From positions 1-6,103 of the forward strand of contig SKHU01000261.1 of assembly GCA_007116755.1 (NCBI GenBank): a DNA stretch of 6,103 nt. Reading direction: 5' to 3'. Under the pieces are notes generated by a model that ran no database searches, was not told the DNA's origin, and was given only the letters and a program-made list of their open reading frames with translations. A program made the position numbers and the translations under genes. Shown here piece by piece: positions 4,317 through 6,103 of the stretch. This DNA comes from Alphaproteobacteria bacterium (GTDB lineage: Bacteria > Pseudomonadota > Alphaproteobacteria > Micavibrionales > CSBR16-224). Numbering within the stretch: the first letter of the stretch is position 1; every line of letters starts with the position of its first letter.

Positions 4317-4937
4317 TTATTCTCCCATCCAGTAGTAACTCACCGTGTTTTGCGGGAAAGAAATATTGCGCAGCAGCATATCGCGCTCGATAAAGGACAG
4401 CCGTCCGTCGGAAGAGACGCGCAGAATAGCGGAAATCAGGCACCCGCTGTAAAAAAGGGTGCCGTGAACGATAAACTGTCCGGGGACGTTGCCGTCTTCG
4501 ATATGCAGGGGTTTGAAGCTGTCGCGGACGCTTTTTTGCTGCGCAGGATCCAGCGAATCCAAAAACGGCATGTCATCCGGCGATTTGATGAGCAGGATAT
4601 CGCCATCGCTGCCGCGCACACGCGAAAAGAAAAAATCGAGATATTCAACAACATTGTTCTTCGTCAGGCTGATCGGGGCTTCGTCATTGATGGCGTAAAT
4701 CGGATTGGCCGTGCCGTCAAGCGGCAGAAATGCTTTGCCATCGCTGATATATTCCATGCTGAAAGAGGGCATGGTGGCGAAATTGACGAGGCGGTAGAGG
4801 TCAAAACGCGGATAAAAACTGAGTTCGTCCCACGCGATTTCCGTGAATTCTTTGGAAAACACGATGGCATGGGGATCGTTGCCGATCTTGTCGAGAACGG
4901 CGGAGGCATTTTCTTTTGTCAGTTGTTTCCAGACCAT
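4317..4937 (-). CDS. uncharacterised soluble protein, 206 aa, first gene of a two-gene operon
   Basis: This protein of unknown function has mixed alpha/beta character without signal peptide or membrane span. Visible landmarks are an aromatic-rich N-terminal third (FYPRFDLYRLVNF at 41-53), the segment VVEYLDFFFSRVRGSDGDILLI (96-117) followed by KSPDDMPFLDSLD, and a C-terminal beta-rich region (SFIERDMLL, then VSYYWMGE). A YLxFFxxxVRGxxGxxxI pattern occurs, as far as I recall, in other uncharacterised alphaproteobacterial proteins, but I cannot name the family. ATG 4937 is the only plausible start because an in-frame TAA lies 30 bases upstream, yet no Shine-Dalgarno is visible in front of it, so translation initiation may be weak or unusual. 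It is followed after 5 bp by the 175-residue gene. The pair suggests two subunits or partners of one function. Confidence 0.75.
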   Translation of the reverse strand: MVWKQLTKENASAVLDKIGNDPHAIVFSKEFTEIAWDELSFYPRFDLYRLVNFATMPSFSMEYISDGKAFLPLDGTANPIYAINDEAPISLTKNNVVEYLDFFFSRVRGSDGDILLIKSPDDMPFLDSLDPAQQKSVRDSFKPLHIEDGNVPGQFIVHGTLFYSGCLISAILRVSSDGRLSFIERDMLLRNISFPQNTVSYYWMGE

Positions 4938-4986
4938 GATATGTATATGTGCAGTTGAGTGCCTTTAGTGTACCTTTGACAGCAAA

Positions 4987-5014
4987 AGTATAACAACTCT
5001 ACAACGAAAAGCAA
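4987..5014 (-). promoter_or_regulatory. likely promoter of the two-gene operon
   Basis: On the minus strand TTGCTT (5014-5009), 16 bases, then TATACT (4992-4987) in the 92-bp gap after dusA. Predicted start is near 4980, giving a leader of about 43 nt. The -10 is good and the -35 is moderate. The gap has no hairpin terminator for dusA, only T-rich sequence, so co-transcription with dusA is also possible. Confidence 0.45.
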
Positions 5015-5029
5015 AACAAAACAAAAGCT

Positions 5030-6073
5030 TTATTCCGCGCGGCGGTGAAGTGGCATTTCCTGCGGATTGTCATGTAGTATATGCGCCAGCGCCGATGTAA
5101 TCTCCGAAATCTGCGCGCCGGGGCGGCAGGCGTTTTCCGACAGGTGCCGCCGCCAGTTTCTGGCACCCGGCAGCCCTTGAAACAGGCCGAGAATATGCCG
5201 TGCGATGTCTTTCAGTGCTGTGCCGGAACGCATTTCCCGCTCCATATAAGGCATTATATCTTCGACGACCTGACGGCGGCTGCGCAGCCTGTATGTAGGC
5301 GTACCGAGGATATTCCTTTCCAGAGATGAAAGGAAATACGGGTTTTGATAGGCTTCGCGGCCGATCATTACGCCGTCTGTATGGCGCAACTCCTCCGTGA
5401 CATCTTCCTTCGAAGCCAGCCCGCCGTTTGTGATGATTGTCAGTTGCGGGAAATCCTGCTTGATGCGGCGGACGATATCCCGCCGCAGCGGCGGCACGGT
5501 ACGGTTCTGTTTCGGATTAAGCCCTTTCAGCCAGGCCTTGCGGGCGTGGATAATAAACGTATCGCAGCCGCCTTTGCCGGAGGCCGTTCCGATAAAATCG
5601 CATAAAAAACCGTAACTGTCGTGATCGTCAATGCCGATGCGGGTTTTGACCGTGACGGGCACGGAGACAGCATCGCGCATGGCGGAGATGCAATCGGCGA
5701 CAAGGCGGGGTTTTGACATCAGGCAGGCGCCGAAAGCCCCGCGTTGTACACGGTCACTGGGGCAGCCGCAATTCAGATTGATTTCGTCATATCCTTCGGC
5801 TTCGCCGTATTTGGCGGCTTTTGCCAGATCGGCGGGGTCGCTGCCGCCCAGTTGCAGCGCAACGGGATGTTCGGCCGGATCAAAACGCAGAAAGCCGCGG
5901 CGGTCGCCGTGCAGTAGTGCACCTGTTGTCAGCATGACCGTATAAAGCAGGATATTCGGCGCAATCAGCCGCAAAAAATAGCGGTCGTGCCGGTCGGTCC
6001 AGCCCATCATCGGCGCGACGGAAATTCTTCTATCCGGTCCGTTCGGCAACGGTTTGTGTTGAAACTCTGTCAT
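5030..6073 (-). CDS. dusA: tRNA-dihydrouridine(20/20a) synthase DusA
   Basis: This 347-residue FMN enzyme uses NADPH to reduce uridines in the D-loop of tRNA (positions 20 and 20a). The whole TIM barrel and the C-terminal helical domain are present and the length is normal for DusA. Seen directly: the opening VAPMMGWTDRH (19-29) with the flavin-binding loop; NLNCGCPSDRVQRGAFGACLM (99-119) containing the proton-donor cysteine C104; VKTRIGID (142-149) with the FMN-contacting lysine; the IIHARKAWLKGLNPKQNR segment (174-191), diagnostic for DusA over DusB and DusC; NGG (216-218) and GRE (238-240) for phosphate binding. The C-terminal GLFQGLPGARNWRRHL (297-311) belongs to the tRNA-binding domain. 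The start at 6073 leaves the usual short tail before the barrel. No Shine-Dalgarno is visible. Confidence 0.97.
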   Translation of the reverse strand: MTEFQHKPLPNGPDRRISVAPMMGWTDRHDRYFLRLIAPNILLYTVMLTTGALLHGDRRGFLRFDPAEHPVALQLGGSDPADLAKAAKYGEAEGYDEINLNCGCPSDRVQRGAFGACLMSKPRLVADCISAMRDAVSVPVTVKTRIGIDDHDSYGFLCDFIGTASGKGGCDTFIIHARKAWLKGLNPKQNRTVPPLRRDIVRRIKQDFPQLTIITNGGLASKEDVTEELRHTDGVMIGREAYQNPYFLSSLERNILGTPTYRLRSRRQVVEDIMPYMEREMRSGTALKDIARHILGLFQGLPGARNWRRHLSENACRPGAQISEITSALAHILHDNPQEMPLHRRAE

Positions 6074-6083
6074 GGCTATGGTT

Positions 6084-6089
6084 AATATA
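6084..6089 (-). promoter_or_regulatory. possible -10 element very close to the dusA start
   Basis: TATATT on the minus strand (6089-6084) would place transcription start around 6077, only a few bases before the ATG at 6073, giving a nearly leaderless mRNA. This agrees with the missing Shine-Dalgarno. The -35 region lies outside the window, so the promoter cannot be confirmed. Confidence 0.3.
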
Positions 6090-6103
6090 GGAAAAACAGA
6101 AAC

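Noticed and set aside
4312..4443. Extended N-terminus (44 extra residues) for the 175-residue protein.
   Set aside because: It would overlap the preceding gene by 127 bp, is Arg-rich and out of character with the rest. The start at 4311 has a Shine-Dalgarno and normal operon spacing.
4281..4958. Plus-strand open frame of 225 codons over the two-gene operon.
   Set aside because: It spans the junction of two well-spaced minus-strand genes and has no promoter or Shine-Dalgarno. The minus-strand pair with a 5-bp gap is the more natural reading.
1..6103. CRISPR array, tRNA genes or phage genes.
   Set aside because: No regularly spaced direct repeats, no tRNA cloverleaf with a T-loop GTTCRA-type core in a suitable place, and no phage-like proteins were seen.

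Overview
The window looks like a chromosomal piece of an alphaproteobacterium of moderate GC content. Three things point there. A 64-residue gene matches the alphaproteobacterial DUF1192 family. The core gene dusA is present. Two exact CtrA-type promoter boxes (TTAA-N7-TTAAC) sit in front of small genes, and CtrA is the cell-cycle master regulator of that class. The genus cannot be read from the sequence. All genes except the DUF1192 gene are on the minus strand, so the window reads right to left.

Right part (6103 to 3784): dusA (tRNA-dihydrouridine synthase), then a tight two-gene operon of soluble proteins I do not recognise (206 and 175 residues, 5 bp apart), probably with its own promoter.

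Middle (3783 to 3026): a stretch that looks almost non-coding but holds two small transcription units in tandem. Each has a CtrA-type box, exactly 11 nt to a perfect TATAAT, a strong Shine-Dalgarno, a small ORF (50 and 54 codons) and an intrinsic terminator. The two proteins are not obviously alike. The first unit has an inverted repeat over its predicted start site, and the second has a stable hairpin in its leader. This is the most interesting part of the window.

Left part (3025 to 1): the DUF1192 gene (plus strand) is divergent from an NAD(P)H:quinone oxidoreductase-like gene. Next come a stand-alone GGDEF diguanylate cyclase with an intact inhibitory site, and then an unrecognised protein with two membrane segments behind a good sigma-70 type promoter. 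At its very stop codon the sequence passes into the end of an insertion sequence, whose IS5-type transposase begins at position 34 and runs out of the window.

The genes do not form one pathway. Possible links are regulatory: CtrA-type control of the small genes, and a c-di-GMP synthase nearby. In alphaproteobacteria c-di-GMP feeds into CtrA activity, but a connection here is only inference.
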